From assembly GCF_016901015.1 (NCBI RefSeq), contig NZ_JAFEUP010000003.1, positions 434,001-498,000 on the forward strand: a stretch of 64,000 nt of DNA, given 5' to 3'. The DNA is from Zestomonas insulae (lineage in GTDB: Bacteria; Pseudomonadota; Gammaproteobacteria; Pseudomonadales; Pseudomonadaceae). The notes under the pieces are model-generated. The model saw only the letters and a program-made list of their open reading frames with translations, was not told the DNA's origin and did not search any database. Both the position numbers and the translations under genes were made by a program. Shown one piece after another: positions 1 to 7,502 of the stretch; the first letter of the stretch is position 1; every line of letters starts with the position of its first letter.

Positions 1-229
1 CGAGGTCAGCGCGCCGGTCAGCGAAGCGGCCAGCAGCCTGCTGCGCTACCTGCCGCTGCTGCTGGTCCCAGCCGCCGTCGGGGTGATGGCCTATGCGCGG
101 GACATCGCCGCGGACTTCTGGGCGGTGGCCGGCTCGCTGCTGCTTTCGCTGCTGCTCGCCCTGCTGTTCGCCGGCTGGCTCATGCAGAAACTCATCGACC
201 GCCAGGCGCGGCGCCGGGGTGAGCCATGA
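1..229 (+). CDS. CidA/LrgA family holin-like membrane protein, C-terminal part
   Basis: This is the 3' end of a gene that begins before the window; the frame starts at base 2 and gives about 75 residues ending in a basic tail and TGA at 227-229. The residues LRYLPLLLVPAAVGVM and a second hydrophobic stretch (SLLLSLLLALLFAGWLM) are typical of the last two membrane helices of CidA/LrgA proteins. The stop overlaps the start of the LrgB-type gene (ATGA), so the two are translationally coupled. CidA/LrgA-LrgB pairs are inner-membrane proteins linked to control of murein hydrolase activity, lysis and export of small carboxylates. The family call rests on the C-terminus and the partner gene, so CidA and LrgA cannot be told apart. 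Confidence 0.8.
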   Translation, partial: EVSAPVSEAASSLLRYLPLLLVPAAVGVMAYARDIAADFWAVAGSLLLSLLLALLFAGWLMQKLIDRQARRRGEP

Positions 230-942
230 GCCTCGACTGGACGGGCGCCTGGCAGGCGCTGATTCATCACCCGCTGTTCGGTGTCGGCGTCACCCTAGGC
301 GCCTACCAGCTGGCGCTGGCCGCCTACGAGAAGACCCGCTGGGTGTTCCTCCAGCCGGTGCTGGTGTCGATGCTGCTGGTGATCGGCGTGCTGCTCGCCT
401 GCGGCCTGGATTACGCCGAGTACCGCAAGAGCGCCGAGGTGCTCACGGTGTTCCTCGGCCCGGCCACGGTGGCCCTGGCGGTGCCGCTGTTCCTCAACCT
501 CAAGCGCATCCGCCAACTGTTCTGGCCGACCCTGCTGACCCTGCTGATCGGTGGCGTGGTCGCCACCGTGCTCGGCGTGGCGCTGGCCTGGCTGTTCGGT
601 GCCGAGCACCTGATGCTGATGAGCCTGGCGCCGAAGTCGGTGACCTCGCCGATCGCCATGCTGGTGGCCAACCAGATCGGCGGCATCGCCGCGCTGGCGG
701 CGGTGTTTGTGCTGATCACCGGGGTGATCGGGGCGATCTGCGGCCCCGAACTGCTGCGCCTGATCGGCGTGCGCCATCCGGCCGCGCAGGGGCTGGCGCT
801 GGGCATGACCGCGCACGCGGTGGGCACCTCGCGGGCACTGCAGGAAGGCGAGGAGTGCGGCGCATTCGCCGCGCTGGGCATGAGCCTGATGGGCGTCGGT
901 ACCGCGGTGCTGCTGCCCCTGGCCGTGGCGCTGATCGTTTAA
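226..942 (+). CDS. lrgB: LrgB family membrane protein
   Basis: The 238-residue protein is almost wholly hydrophobic, with about six or seven membrane segments, and has the LrgB signature blocks: PATVALAVPLF near residue 84, LAPKSVTSPIAM near 130, and GLALGMTAHAVGTSRA near 187. Length fits the family (about 230). The start ATG overlaps the stop of the LrgA-like gene and has a purine-rich GGGGTGAG upstream. LrgB partners CidA/LrgA; in Staphylococcus the pair modulates autolysis, and in several bacteria and plant plastids LrgB relatives transport glycolate or pyruvate. Which role applies here cannot be read from the sequence. Its neighbour downstream is a LON-domain protein 31 bp away on the same strand. 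Confidence 0.88.
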   Translation: MSLDWTGAWQALIHHPLFGVGVTLGAYQLALAAYEKTRWVFLQPVLVSMLLVIGVLLACGLDYAEYRKSAEVLTVFLGPATVALAVPLFLNLKRIRQLFWPTLLTLLIGGVVATVLGVALAWLFGAEHLMLMSLAPKSVTSPIAMLVANQIGGIAALAAVFVLITGVIGAICGPELLRLIGVRHPAAQGLALGMTAHAVGTSRALQEGEECGAFAALGMSLMGVGTAVLLPLAVALIV

Positions 943-973
943 GCTTGTCGCACGCCCTGGCCGAGACCTGACC

Positions 974-1564
974 ATGACCCTGCCGCTGTTTCCGCTCAAC
1001 ACCGTGCTGTTCCCCGGCTGCACGCTGGACCTGCAGATCTTCGAGGCGCGCTACCTGGACATGCTCGGGCGCTGCATGAAGCAGGGCGGCGGCTTCGGCG
1101 TGGTGGCGATCCTCGACGGCGCGGAAGTCGGTCAGGCCGCTGCGCGCACCGCGCCGGTCGGCTGCGAGGCGCTGATCCGCGACTGGAAACAACGGCCCAA
1201 TGGCCTGCTCGGCATTCGCGTCGAGGGTGGCCGGCGCTTTCGCGTGCAGCACAGCGAGGTGCAGCGCGACCAGCTGACCGTCGCCGAGGTGGACTGGCTG
1301 GCCGAGAGCGAGCCCCGTCCATTGCTCGCCGAGCAGGCCGACCTCGCCGCACTGCTGGCGGCGCTGGCCGAACACCCGATGGTCGCCGAGCTGGGTATGG
1401 GCGGCGTGGTCGCCCACCAGCAGGCGCTGGCCAACCAGCTCGCCTACCTGCTGCCGTTCAGCCTGGAGCAGAAGCTCGAACTGCTCGGCCTCGACGATCC
1501 GCAGACGCAGTTGCAGCGCATCCAGCGCCTGCTCGAGCAGCTGCAGGGCGAGATGACCGCCTAG
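974..1564 (+). CDS. Stand-alone LON N-terminal substrate-binding domain protein
   Basis: The protein has 196 residues and begins with the motif PLFPLNTVLFPGCTLDLQIFE, which is the start of the LON N-terminal (PUA-like) substrate-recognition domain; FEARY and a later GGRRFRV strand also fit. There is no AAA+ module and no Ser-Lys protease domain, so it cannot be a Lon protease. Such short LON-domain proteins are widespread in Pseudomonas and have no settled function; they are presumed to bind unfolded protein or to act as adaptors. The gene lies 31 bp after lrgB and may be cotranscribed. It is followed by a structured repeat and then a convergent gene. Confidence 0.88.
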   Translation: MTLPLFPLNTVLFPGCTLDLQIFEARYLDMLGRCMKQGGGFGVVAILDGAEVGQAAARTAPVGCEALIRDWKQRPNGLLGIRVEGGRRFRVQHSEVQRDQLTVAEVDWLAESEPRPLLAEQADLAALLAALAEHPMVAELGMGGVVAHQQALANQLAYLLPFSLEQKLELLGLDDPQTQLQRIQRLLEQLQGEMTA

Positions 1565-1583
1565 CGCGGCTCAGAGTCGGGTG

Positions 1584-1700
1584 CGATCTCCTGGATTAGC
1601 GCCAGACAAGGCAAAGTGGCCGAAAAAGCACAGTTTACGAAGGGTAAATGAGCATTTTGAGGCCACTTTTAACGCCGTCTGGGCGCGAGCCAGGAAATCG
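1584..1700. repeat. Structured intergenic repeat, copy A
   Basis: This imperfect palindrome fills the gap between the LON-domain gene and the convergent DedA-PAP2 gene. Outer arms are 1584-1607 and 1677-1700 (for example CCAGAC pairs with GTCTGG, and TCCTGG with CCAGGA). The inner stem is AAAGTGGCC (1613-1621) with GGCCACTTT (1661-1669), closing a 39-nt loop that contains CAGTTTACGAAGGGTAAATG and ends GCATTTTGA. A second copy in inverse orientation lies at 57689-57836 with 36 of 39 loop bases identical but a different, still complementary stem. Its position between convergent stops suggests a bidirectional transcription-end or mRNA-protecting element. Confidence 0.8.
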
Positions 1701-1711
1701 TCGACAGACAC

Positions 1712-3028
1712 TTAGTAGGCGTAGCGCTGCAGGGCCTCGGGCAGCGCCCACAGGGCGAAGGCGCCGAGCAGCGCCAGACAGGCCGGCAGGATCAACCACC
1801 AGATGCGTTGCGACAGCGCGGCGAGCGGCGTGTGCCACTGCGCCAGACTCAGGCTGACCGCACAGAAGCCGCCGGCGAGCAGCGCGCCGGCGATGATGTC
1901 GGTCGGCCAGTGCACACCGAGGTAGACCCGCGACAGGGCGATCGCCAGCGCCGGCAGGCCGGCCAGCAGCAGCCAGGTCAGCCGCCAGCGCACCGGCTGG
2001 CCGCGGCCGGCGAGGATGCCGAGGGTGAGGAAGAAGGCGAACGCCGCCGAGCTGTGCCCGCTGGGCAGGCTGAAGCTGGACAGCGGCTCGAGCAGCACCT
2101 CCGGACGGCTGCGGGCGAACAGCGCCTTGAGCAGGCCGTTGGCCAGTGCGGTGCCGAGCAGCGCGCCACCGGCGAACAGCCCGGCGCGCCATTGCCGGGT
2201 GGCGAGCAGCAGGCCGACCAGCAGCACACCGACCACCACTTGGGTGCGCAGGTCGCCGAGGCGGGTGAGCAGCACCATGTAGCGGTCGAGGCCGGCGCTG
2301 CGCTGTTCCTGGATCAGGGTCAGCAGACCCTGGTCGAGCTCGTGCAGGTACGGCCAGCCGAGCAGCAGGGCGAGCAGCGCCAGCAGGCTGAGCCCGGCGG
2401 TGACCGGCGTGGCCCAGCGCCGGCCGCGCAGGCTGCCGTGCACAGTCAGGCCGATGACCAGCGCCAGGCCACCGATCACCCACGCCGCGTCGGCCCAGAA
2501 GCCCGGCGGCAGCGGCAGGCGCATGGCTGCGCCGGTGGTCCAGCCGGGCAGCAGGTAGGCCACCGACCAGCCGGCGGCGGCGATCAGGCTGACGCCGATG
2601 AAGCGCCCGAGCGGCATGTCGAGCATCCCGGCGACCATCGGCAGCATCGGTCGCAGCGGGCCGATGTAGCGGCCGACCAGCAGGCTGACCACGCCGTAGC
2701 GGTGGAAGTAGGCCTCGGCGCTGCCGATCCACTCCGGGTGGTGGCGCAGCACCGGCAGGCGCCGGATGTTCTGGTGGAAGCGCCGGCCGACCGCATAGGA
2801 CAGCGCGTCGCCGAGCAGCCCGCCGGTGTAGCCGAGCAGCAGGGTCTGCCACAGGTCGAGGGCGCCGCTGCCGGCCAGCACGGCGATGCCGAACAGCAGC
2901 ACGGTGCCGGGCACCAGGATGCCGGCGATCGCCAGGCATTCGACACAGGCGACCACGAACAGCGCCAGGCCGAGCCACTGCGGGTGGACGCCGAGCCAGC
3001 CGGTCAGGCTGTCGAGCCATGCACTCAT
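1712..3028 (-). CDS. DedA-PAP2 fusion: membrane-associated phosphatase
   Basis: The 438-residue protein joins two membrane modules. Residues 1 to about 190 are a DedA/SNARE-associated domain, with the family's arginine-proline region GRYIGPLRPMLPMVAGM near residue 120. Residues about 230 to 438 are a PAP2 acid phosphatase with all three catalytic blocks: KALFARSRP, PSGHSS and SRVYLGVHWPTD. DedA proteins have been identified as undecaprenyl-phosphate or phospholipid flippases, and PAP2 enzymes dephosphorylate undecaprenyl pyrophosphate, phosphatidylglycerol phosphate or lipid A outside the membrane. A coupled lipid-carrier dephosphorylation and flipping role is an inference. The start ATG overlaps the stop of mpg (ATGA), so the two are translationally coupled. 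A longer upstream frame exists but would run through mpg. Confidence 0.88.
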   Translation of the reverse strand: MSAWLDSLTGWLGVHPQWLGLALFVVACVECLAIAGILVPGTVLLFGIAVLAGSGALDLWQTLLLGYTGGLLGDALSYAVGRRFHQNIRRLPVLRHHPEWIGSAEAYFHRYGVVSLLVGRYIGPLRPMLPMVAGMLDMPLGRFIGVSLIAAAGWSVAYLLPGWTTGAAMRLPLPPGFWADAAWVIGGLALVIGLTVHGSLRGRRWATPVTAGLSLLALLALLLGWPYLHELDQGLLTLIQEQRSAGLDRYMVLLTRLGDLRTQVVVGVLLVGLLLATRQWRAGLFAGGALLGTALANGLLKALFARSRPEVLLEPLSSFSLPSGHSSAAFAFFLTLGILAGRGQPVRWRLTWLLLAGLPALAIALSRVYLGVHWPTDIIAGALLAGGFCAVSLSLAQWHTPLAALSQRIWWLILPACLALLGAFALWALPEALQRYAY

Positions 3029-3759
3029 CGATCGGGCTCCTCGGCGCCGTGCAGGTGGTAGTCCCGGCCTTCGACTTGGCCGCGACGCAATGGGTTCCGC
3101 GTGCTGTGGCGGGCGAACGTGGCATCGACGAAACGGTAGTGCAGGTGTTCGTCGCGGCCGTGCGGGATGCCCAGCCGGGTGGTCTGGATGATCTGCGCCG
3201 GGCGCGCGCCGACGTCCTCGACGAACAGCCGCTCGGGGTCGAAACGCTGCGCGTCCCAGTCCGGCACCTTGAGGCCGAGGCTGCGGCACAGCAGGGTCTG
3301 CCCGGCGCACAGGCGCTCCGGCGCCCGCGGCTGGCCCTGCGCATCGGGGTTGAGGCGCTGCATCAGGGCCAGGCTGGCGGCGCCGGAATGCGCGTCGACG
3401 AACGGGTGCGCCGACTTGATCAGCACCGCGTTGCCCGGGCCGTGGGCGCTGAAGTTCAGCGAGTCGCCGCCGCGTGCGTAGTACATATAGATGTGCCCGC
3501 CGTCGAGAAACAGCGCGCGGCGCTTCTCGGTGTAGCCGAGCGAGGCGTGACTGCCGCGCTCGTCCAGGTAGTAGGCCTCGGTCTCGATGATCCGTGCCGC
3601 CAGCCACAGGCCCTCGACCCGATGGCGAATGACCTTGCCGAGCAGCGCGCGCGCCAGGGTCTGCGCGTCGCGGTCGAAGAAGCCATCGGGCAGCGCACGG
3701 CCCTGCGGCCAGGGCAGGTCGGAGCGGGTAGGCAAACCAAGGATGGGATCGGCGGGCAT
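3025..3759 (-). CDS. mpg: DNA-3-methyladenine glycosylase
   Basis: The 244-residue product matches the AAG/MPG family of base-excision repair glycosylases, which flip out and cleave alkylated or deaminated purines such as 3-methyladenine and hypoxanthine. Visible family blocks include RIIETEAYY near residue 57 (carrying the catalytic glutamate region), GSHASLGYT, the tyrosine-rich HIYMYYARGG, and GPGNAVLIK. The start MPADPILG was chosen because it gives the usual family length; an upstream in-frame ATG at 3858 would add 33 poorly conserved residues and would cross the divergent methyltransferase start. The gene overlaps the following DedA-PAP2 gene by four bases. Confidence 0.92.
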   Translation of the reverse strand: MPADPILGLPTRSDLPWPQGRALPDGFFDRDAQTLARALLGKVIRHRVEGLWLAARIIETEAYYLDERGSHASLGYTEKRRALFLDGGHIYMYYARGGDSLNFSAHGPGNAVLIKSAHPFVDAHSGAASLALMQRLNPDAQGQPRAPERLCAGQTLLCRSLGLKVPDWDAQRFDPERLFVEDVGARPAQIIQTTRLGIPHGRDEHLHYRFVDATFARHSTRNPLRRGQVEGRDYHLHGAEEPDR

Positions 3760-3823
3760 GGGCTGTCGGGCGCGGTCGCAAGGGCTTAGGCTGGGCGCGA
3801 TGATAACAACAAGAGTCTCGCCC

Positions 3824-4684
3824 ATGTCCGCCCGCGCCCGCGCCGACAGCGCGCACATCAGCCCCAGTGCGCACTACACCGGCTACGTCTGGTACCGCCA
3901 CCAGTTGTCCGAGCCGGCCTTCGCCACCGGCTTCGGCCGCTTCGCCCATACCCTGCTCACCCCGCTGACCTGGGGCGTGCGCGAGCTGGCCGGGCTGGAC
4001 CTAGAGAACATCCTGTTACAACGCCACCTGCTGATCGACGCGCGCCTCACCGCGGCGATCGAGACCGGCGGGGTGCGCCAGGTGGTGGAGATCGCCTGCG
4101 GCCTGTCGCCACGCGGCCGGCGTTTCTGCCAGCGCTACCCGCAACTGCGCTACCTGGAGGCCGACCTGCCGGGTATGGCGGCGCGCAAGCGCTTGCTGCT
4201 GCACAGCGAAGGCTGGCTGGACAGCCGTCATCGGGTGCGCGACGTGGACATCCTCGCCGAGCAGGGCGAGCGCAGCCTGGCCGCGCTGTTCGCCGAACTG
4301 GACCGCAACGAGCCGGTGCTGGTGATCACCGAGGGGTTGGTCAACTACTTCCCGCTGGCACTGCTCGAAGGCTTCTGGACGCGTCTGGCCACCCAGCTGG
4401 CAGCCTTTCCGCGCGGCAGCTACCTCACCGAGCTGTACCCCGACCTGCGCGAGCATCCGCGCTATCGCCAGCTGCGCTGGGGCATCGACCTGGTCGGCCG
4501 GCTGACGCGCGGCGGCTACTGGCTGCACTACCGCAGCACGGCCGCGATCGCCGCGGCGTTCCACGGCTGTGGCTTCCGTGCGGTGGAGGTGATCGATCCG
4601 GACCAAGTCAGCCTCGAGCTGCCGGCCGTGGCGATGCCGAGCATGCTGCGGGTGATCGAGGCGCACACCGGCACGCTCAACTGA
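3824..4684 (+). CDS. Class I SAM-dependent methyltransferase, LCMT/PPM1 family
   Basis: The 286-residue protein resembles leucine carboxyl methyltransferase-type (PF04072) enzymes: RQVVEIACGLSPRGRRF is the SAM-binding motif I region with an acidic residue just before the glycine block, followed by the LRYLEADLPGM strand and a later LVITEGLVNYF motif. Bacterial members methylate carboxyl or hydroxyl groups of small molecules, and the substrate here is unknown. The start at 3824 has an AAGAG sequence about 10 bases upstream; another in-frame ATG at 3800 would add eight residues. It is divergent from mpg, with only 64 bp between the two starts. Confidence 0.78.
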   Translation: MSARARADSAHISPSAHYTGYVWYRHQLSEPAFATGFGRFAHTLLTPLTWGVRELAGLDLENILLQRHLLIDARLTAAIETGGVRQVVEIACGLSPRGRRFCQRYPQLRYLEADLPGMAARKRLLLHSEGWLDSRHRVRDVDILAEQGERSLAALFAELDRNEPVLVITEGLVNYFPLALLEGFWTRLATQLAAFPRGSYLTELYPDLREHPRYRQLRWGIDLVGRLTRGGYWLHYRSTAAIAAAFHGCGFRAVEVIDPDQVSLELPAVAMPSMLRVIEAHTGTLN

Positions 4685-4696
4685 GCGGCCGGCGGC

Positions 4697-5926
4697 TCAG
4701 GCGCAGGCGGCTTCCGGCAGGCGCGCCTCGCCGACCTGCGCCGCCAGCGCGGCACTGGCCTGGGCGTCGGTGTGCGGAAACACCCCGGCCAGTTCATCGT
4801 GGTCCTGGCGCAGCAGCAGCAGGGGTTGCGCCGGCAACTCGTCGCTGAGCAGCCACCAGTCGCGGCGCGGCAGCCCGGCGGGCAGTTCGCCACGCAGCAG
4901 GCAGCCGAAGAAGCCCAGCTCGGCGAGTTCCGCCGACCATTCGCCGGCCGTGGCATGGCGCAGCTGCGCGCGGCGATTGCGCGGCGCCAGGCGCGCCTCC
5001 TGACGCCGTTCCAGGTGGCCGAGTTGGCTGTGCGCCAGGCGCGTGCTGCCGGGGCTGCTCGGTGGCAGCTCGGCGCCGCGCAGGAATGGCGTGTACAGCG
5101 CGGCGCAGGCACTGCGCCGTTCGAATTGGGCCAGGTGGTCGGCGCCGTGGATCAGCGCGCAGTCGGCCTGCGCGCAGGCGGCGGCGAACTGCGCATGCTC
5201 CCAGGGCTGGGTGAAGTGGTCGTGCTCGCCGGCCAGCACCAGGGTTGGGCACTCCGGGTGGCGGGCGAAGCCGCTGAAACCGAGCAGGCGCTGGCTGTTC
5301 TGCCGGTAGCGTTCGATCTCCTCGACGCCCAGGCGCTGCAGCTGGCGCAGCAGCGCCTTGCGGAACACCGGCGAGACGCCGGTCTCGTTGACATGCAGCG
5401 GGTTGATCAGGCCGGTCAGCGCGCCCTGAGCGAACTCGCCGAGGCGGTCCTCGTCGAGCAGTGCCAGGCTTTCTTCCAGCAGGCGCCGCGCACCGGGGCG
5501 GCCGAACGCGGTGATCCCGGCCAGCAGCAGGCGCGCGCAGCGCTGCGGATGGCGCACGGCGAACAGCGCGGCGAGCGCCGAACCGTAGGACAGGCCGATC
5601 GGTTGCAGCGGCGGCAGCTCAAGGGCTTCGGCGAAGGCGGCGATCAGGTCGGCCAGGCCGTTCAGGTCGAGCTCCGGAGCAAGCTGCAGGTTGCCGCCTT
5701 GGCTGGGCAGGTCGAGGAGGATCACCGGGTGGTCGGCGAGCAGCTCCGCCACTTCGCTGGCGAACGAGCGGAAGCACTGGAACGCGCCGCCGAGCAGCAA
5801 CACCGGGGGGCGGCGGTCGTCGGCAGCGCGGGAGAACGCCAGGTAGTGGAGGTTCCAGGCGCCGAGGCGGAGGACCATGGGTGGCTCGGTCAGCAGGCTG
5901 GGCTGGTAGTCGGTACGGTAGCGCAT
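4697..5926 (-). CDS. Alpha/beta hydrolase with C-terminal PilZ-like extension
   Basis: Residues 1 to about 280 form an alpha/beta hydrolase: LLLGGAFQCFRSF (oxyanion region), LDLPSQGG, the nucleophile elbow GLSYGS with Ser, LVLAGEHDHF carrying the acid residue, and a histidine in HGADHLAQFE. The arrangement recalls RhlA/PhaG-type acyltransferases as well as plain esterases. About 120 residues follow that standard hydrolases lack: ERRQEAR, then ELAELGFFGCLL, which loosely follows the RxxxR and D-x-S-x-x-G pattern of PilZ c-di-GMP-binding domains, but with Glu-Leu-Gly in place of Asp-x-Ser. I chose the ATG at 5926 because GGAG precedes it; an in-frame ATG at 6028 lies inside a palindrome and would add 34 residues. 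Confidence 0.75.
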   Translation of the reverse strand: MRYRTDYQPSLLTEPPMVLRLGAWNLHYLAFSRAADDRRPPVLLLGGAFQCFRSFASEVAELLADHPVILLDLPSQGGNLQLAPELDLNGLADLIAAFAEALELPPLQPIGLSYGSALAALFAVRHPQRCARLLLAGITAFGRPGARRLLEESLALLDEDRLGEFAQGALTGLINPLHVNETGVSPVFRKALLRQLQRLGVEEIERYRQNSQRLLGFSGFARHPECPTLVLAGEHDHFTQPWEHAQFAAACAQADCALIHGADHLAQFERRSACAALYTPFLRGAELPPSSPGSTRLAHSQLGHLERRQEARLAPRNRRAQLRHATAGEWSAELAELGFFGCLLRGELPAGLPRRDWWLLSDELPAQPLLLLRQDHDELAGVFPHTDAQASAALAAQVGEARLPEAACA

Positions 5927-6019
5927 GGCGGCACTCCGGCGCGCCAGGCGGCGGGTCACGCGGCCTGGTGGAGGATTTTGTTGTGGTTCGGCGAACTGCG
6001 CCGGTGATGGCCATTTGAA

Positions 6020-6048
6020 GGTAAACATCCGGGGTGATTTTGTTTACC
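6020..6048. promoter_or_regulatory. Palindromic operator candidate GGTAAACA-N13-TGTTTACC
   Basis: Two perfect 8-bp inverted arms, GGTAAACA (6020-6027) and TGTTTACC (6041-6048), are separated by 13 bases, so arm centres are 21 bp apart, two helical turns. This is AT-rich sequence in a GC-rich gap, about 95 bp before the chosen hydrolase start. The geometry suits a dimeric helix-turn-helix regulator. No cognate regulator gene is adjacent, so its identity is unknown. Confidence 0.5.
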
Positions 6049-6195
6049 CAACCTTCGGGCGGCGCTGCGCGGCGAGTGTCACCGTCTCGCCGCCGGGGCC
6101 GCGGGCACGCCCCGCGCACCGTTACGCGCGGGGCGGGGTGGAACGGTCCGTCTACCATCCGCCCGGCGCGGCTGGGCGCGAGGCGGCGCGGTCGC

Positions 6196-6201
6196 TATAA
6201 T
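6196..6201 (+). promoter_or_regulatory. -10 element of the proA operon promoter
   Basis: TATAAT, a perfect sigma-70 -10 hexamer in the context CGCTATAATC, lies 36 bases before the proA start codon. I see no good -35 hexamer at the usual distance. The same ten bases occur at 13009-13018 and 48455-48464. Confidence 0.45.
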
Positions 6202-6236
6202 CAGCCAATTTTCCCAACTGCCAGACCTCCGAGACC

Positions 6237-7502
6237 ATGACCGAGTCCGTGCTCGACTACATGACCCGCCTGGGCCGCGCCGCGCGCGAAGCCTCGCGGG
6301 TGCTCGCCCGCGCCAACACCGCGCAGAAGAACCGCGCGCTGCAGGCGGCTGCCGATGCGCTCGACGCCGCGCGCGCCGAGCTGACCGTCGCCAACGAGAA
6401 AGACCTGGCCAACGGCCGCGCCAATGGCCTGGACGCGGCGATGCTCGACCGCCTCGCGCTGACCCCGGCACGCATCGACGAGATGATCGAAGGTCTCCGC
6501 CAGGTCGCCACGCTGCCCGACCCGATCGGCGAAATTCGCGACATGCGCTTCCTGCCGTCGGGCATCCAGGTCGGCAAGATGCGCGTGCCGCTCGGGGTGA
6601 TCGGCATCATCTACGAGTCGCGGCCGAACGTGACCATCGACGCCGCCAGCCTGTGCCTGAAGTCCGGCAACGCCACCATCCTGCGTGGCGGCTCGGAGGC
6701 GATCCATTCCAACCAGGCGATTGCCCGCTGCATCCAGCTCGGTCTGGCCGAAGCCGGCCTGCCGGCCGCCGCCGTGCAGGTGGTGGAAACCACTGATCGC
6801 GCCGCCGTCGGCGCGCTGATCAGCATGCCGGAGTTCGTCGACGTGATCGTCCCGCGCGGTGGCAAGGGCCTGATCGAGCGCATCAGTCGCGATGCCAAGG
6901 TGCCGGTGATCAAGCACCTGGACGGCATCTGCCACGTCTACATCGACATCGCCGCCGACCTCGACAAGGCGATTCGCGTCGCCGACAACGCCAAGACCCA
7001 GCGCTACGCGCCGTGCAACACCATGGAAACCCTGCTGGTGCACGAGGGCATCGCTGCGCGCGTGCTGCCGCCGCTGGCGGCGATCTACCGCGACAAGGGC
7101 GTGGAACTGCGCGGTGACGCGGCGACCCGCGCACTGCTCGGCGCTGACGTACTCGAGGCGACCGAGGAAGACTGGCGCACCGAGTACAACGCGCCGATCC
7201 TGTCGATCCGCATCGTCGACGGCCTGGAGCAGGCCATCGAGCACATCAACCGCTACGGATCGCAGCACACCGACGCGATCATCACCGAGAACTTCAGTGA
7301 TGCGCGGCGCTTCCTCACCGAAGTGGATTCCGCCTCGGTAATGGTCAACGCCTCGACGCGTTTCGCCGACGGTTTCGAGTACGGCCTGGGCGCGGAGATC
7401 GGCATCTCCACCGACAAGCTGCACGCCCGCGGCCCGGTCGGCCTGGATGGCCTGACCAGCGAGAAGTACGTGGTGTTCGGCGACGGGCACATCCGCACCT
7501 GA
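6237..7502 (+). CDS. proA: Gamma-glutamyl phosphate reductase
   Basis: ProA (421 residues, normal length) reduces gamma-glutamyl phosphate to glutamate semialdehyde with NADPH, the second step of proline synthesis in the cytoplasm. The aldehyde-dehydrogenase-like fold is visible in [28 protein letters not shown] and ILRGGSEA (nucleotide-binding region, residues about 115-165), and in the catalytic cysteine block [14 protein letters not shown] near residue 258. [23 protein letters not shown] near the C-terminus is also diagnostic. The stop overlaps the nadD start (TGATG), so this gene leads the nadD-rsfS-rlmH-mrdA-rodA array. Confidence 0.98.
   Translation: MTESVLDYMTRLGRAAREASRVLARANTAQKNRALQAAADALDAARAELTVANEKDLANGRANGLDAAMLDRLALTPARIDEMIEGLRQVATLPDPIGEIRDMRFLPSGIQVGKMRVPLGVIGIIYESRPNVTIDAASLCLKSGNATILRGGSEAIHSNQAIARCIQLGLAEAGLPAAAVQVVETTDRAAVGALISMPEFVDVIVPRGGKGLIERISRDAKVPVIKHLDGICHVYIDIAADLDKAIRVADNAKTQRYAPCNTMETLLVHEGIAARVLPPLAAIYRDKGVELRGDAATRALLGADVLEATEEDWRTEYNAPILSIRIVDGLEQAIEHINRYGSQHTDAIITENFSDARRFLTEVDSASVMVNASTRFADGFEYGLGAEIGISTDKLHARGPVGLDGLTSEKYVVFGDGHIRT

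Larger units (their letters stand above)
5927..6236. other. Divergent intergenic region between the hydrolase and proA
   Basis: These 310 bases hold no credible gene. They contain a palindrome at 6020-6048 on the hydrolase side and a perfect TATAAT at 6196-6201 on the proA side. The stretch 6050-6190 is very GC-rich (runs such as GGGCGGGGTGG) with no further signal that I can support. Confidence 0.6.
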
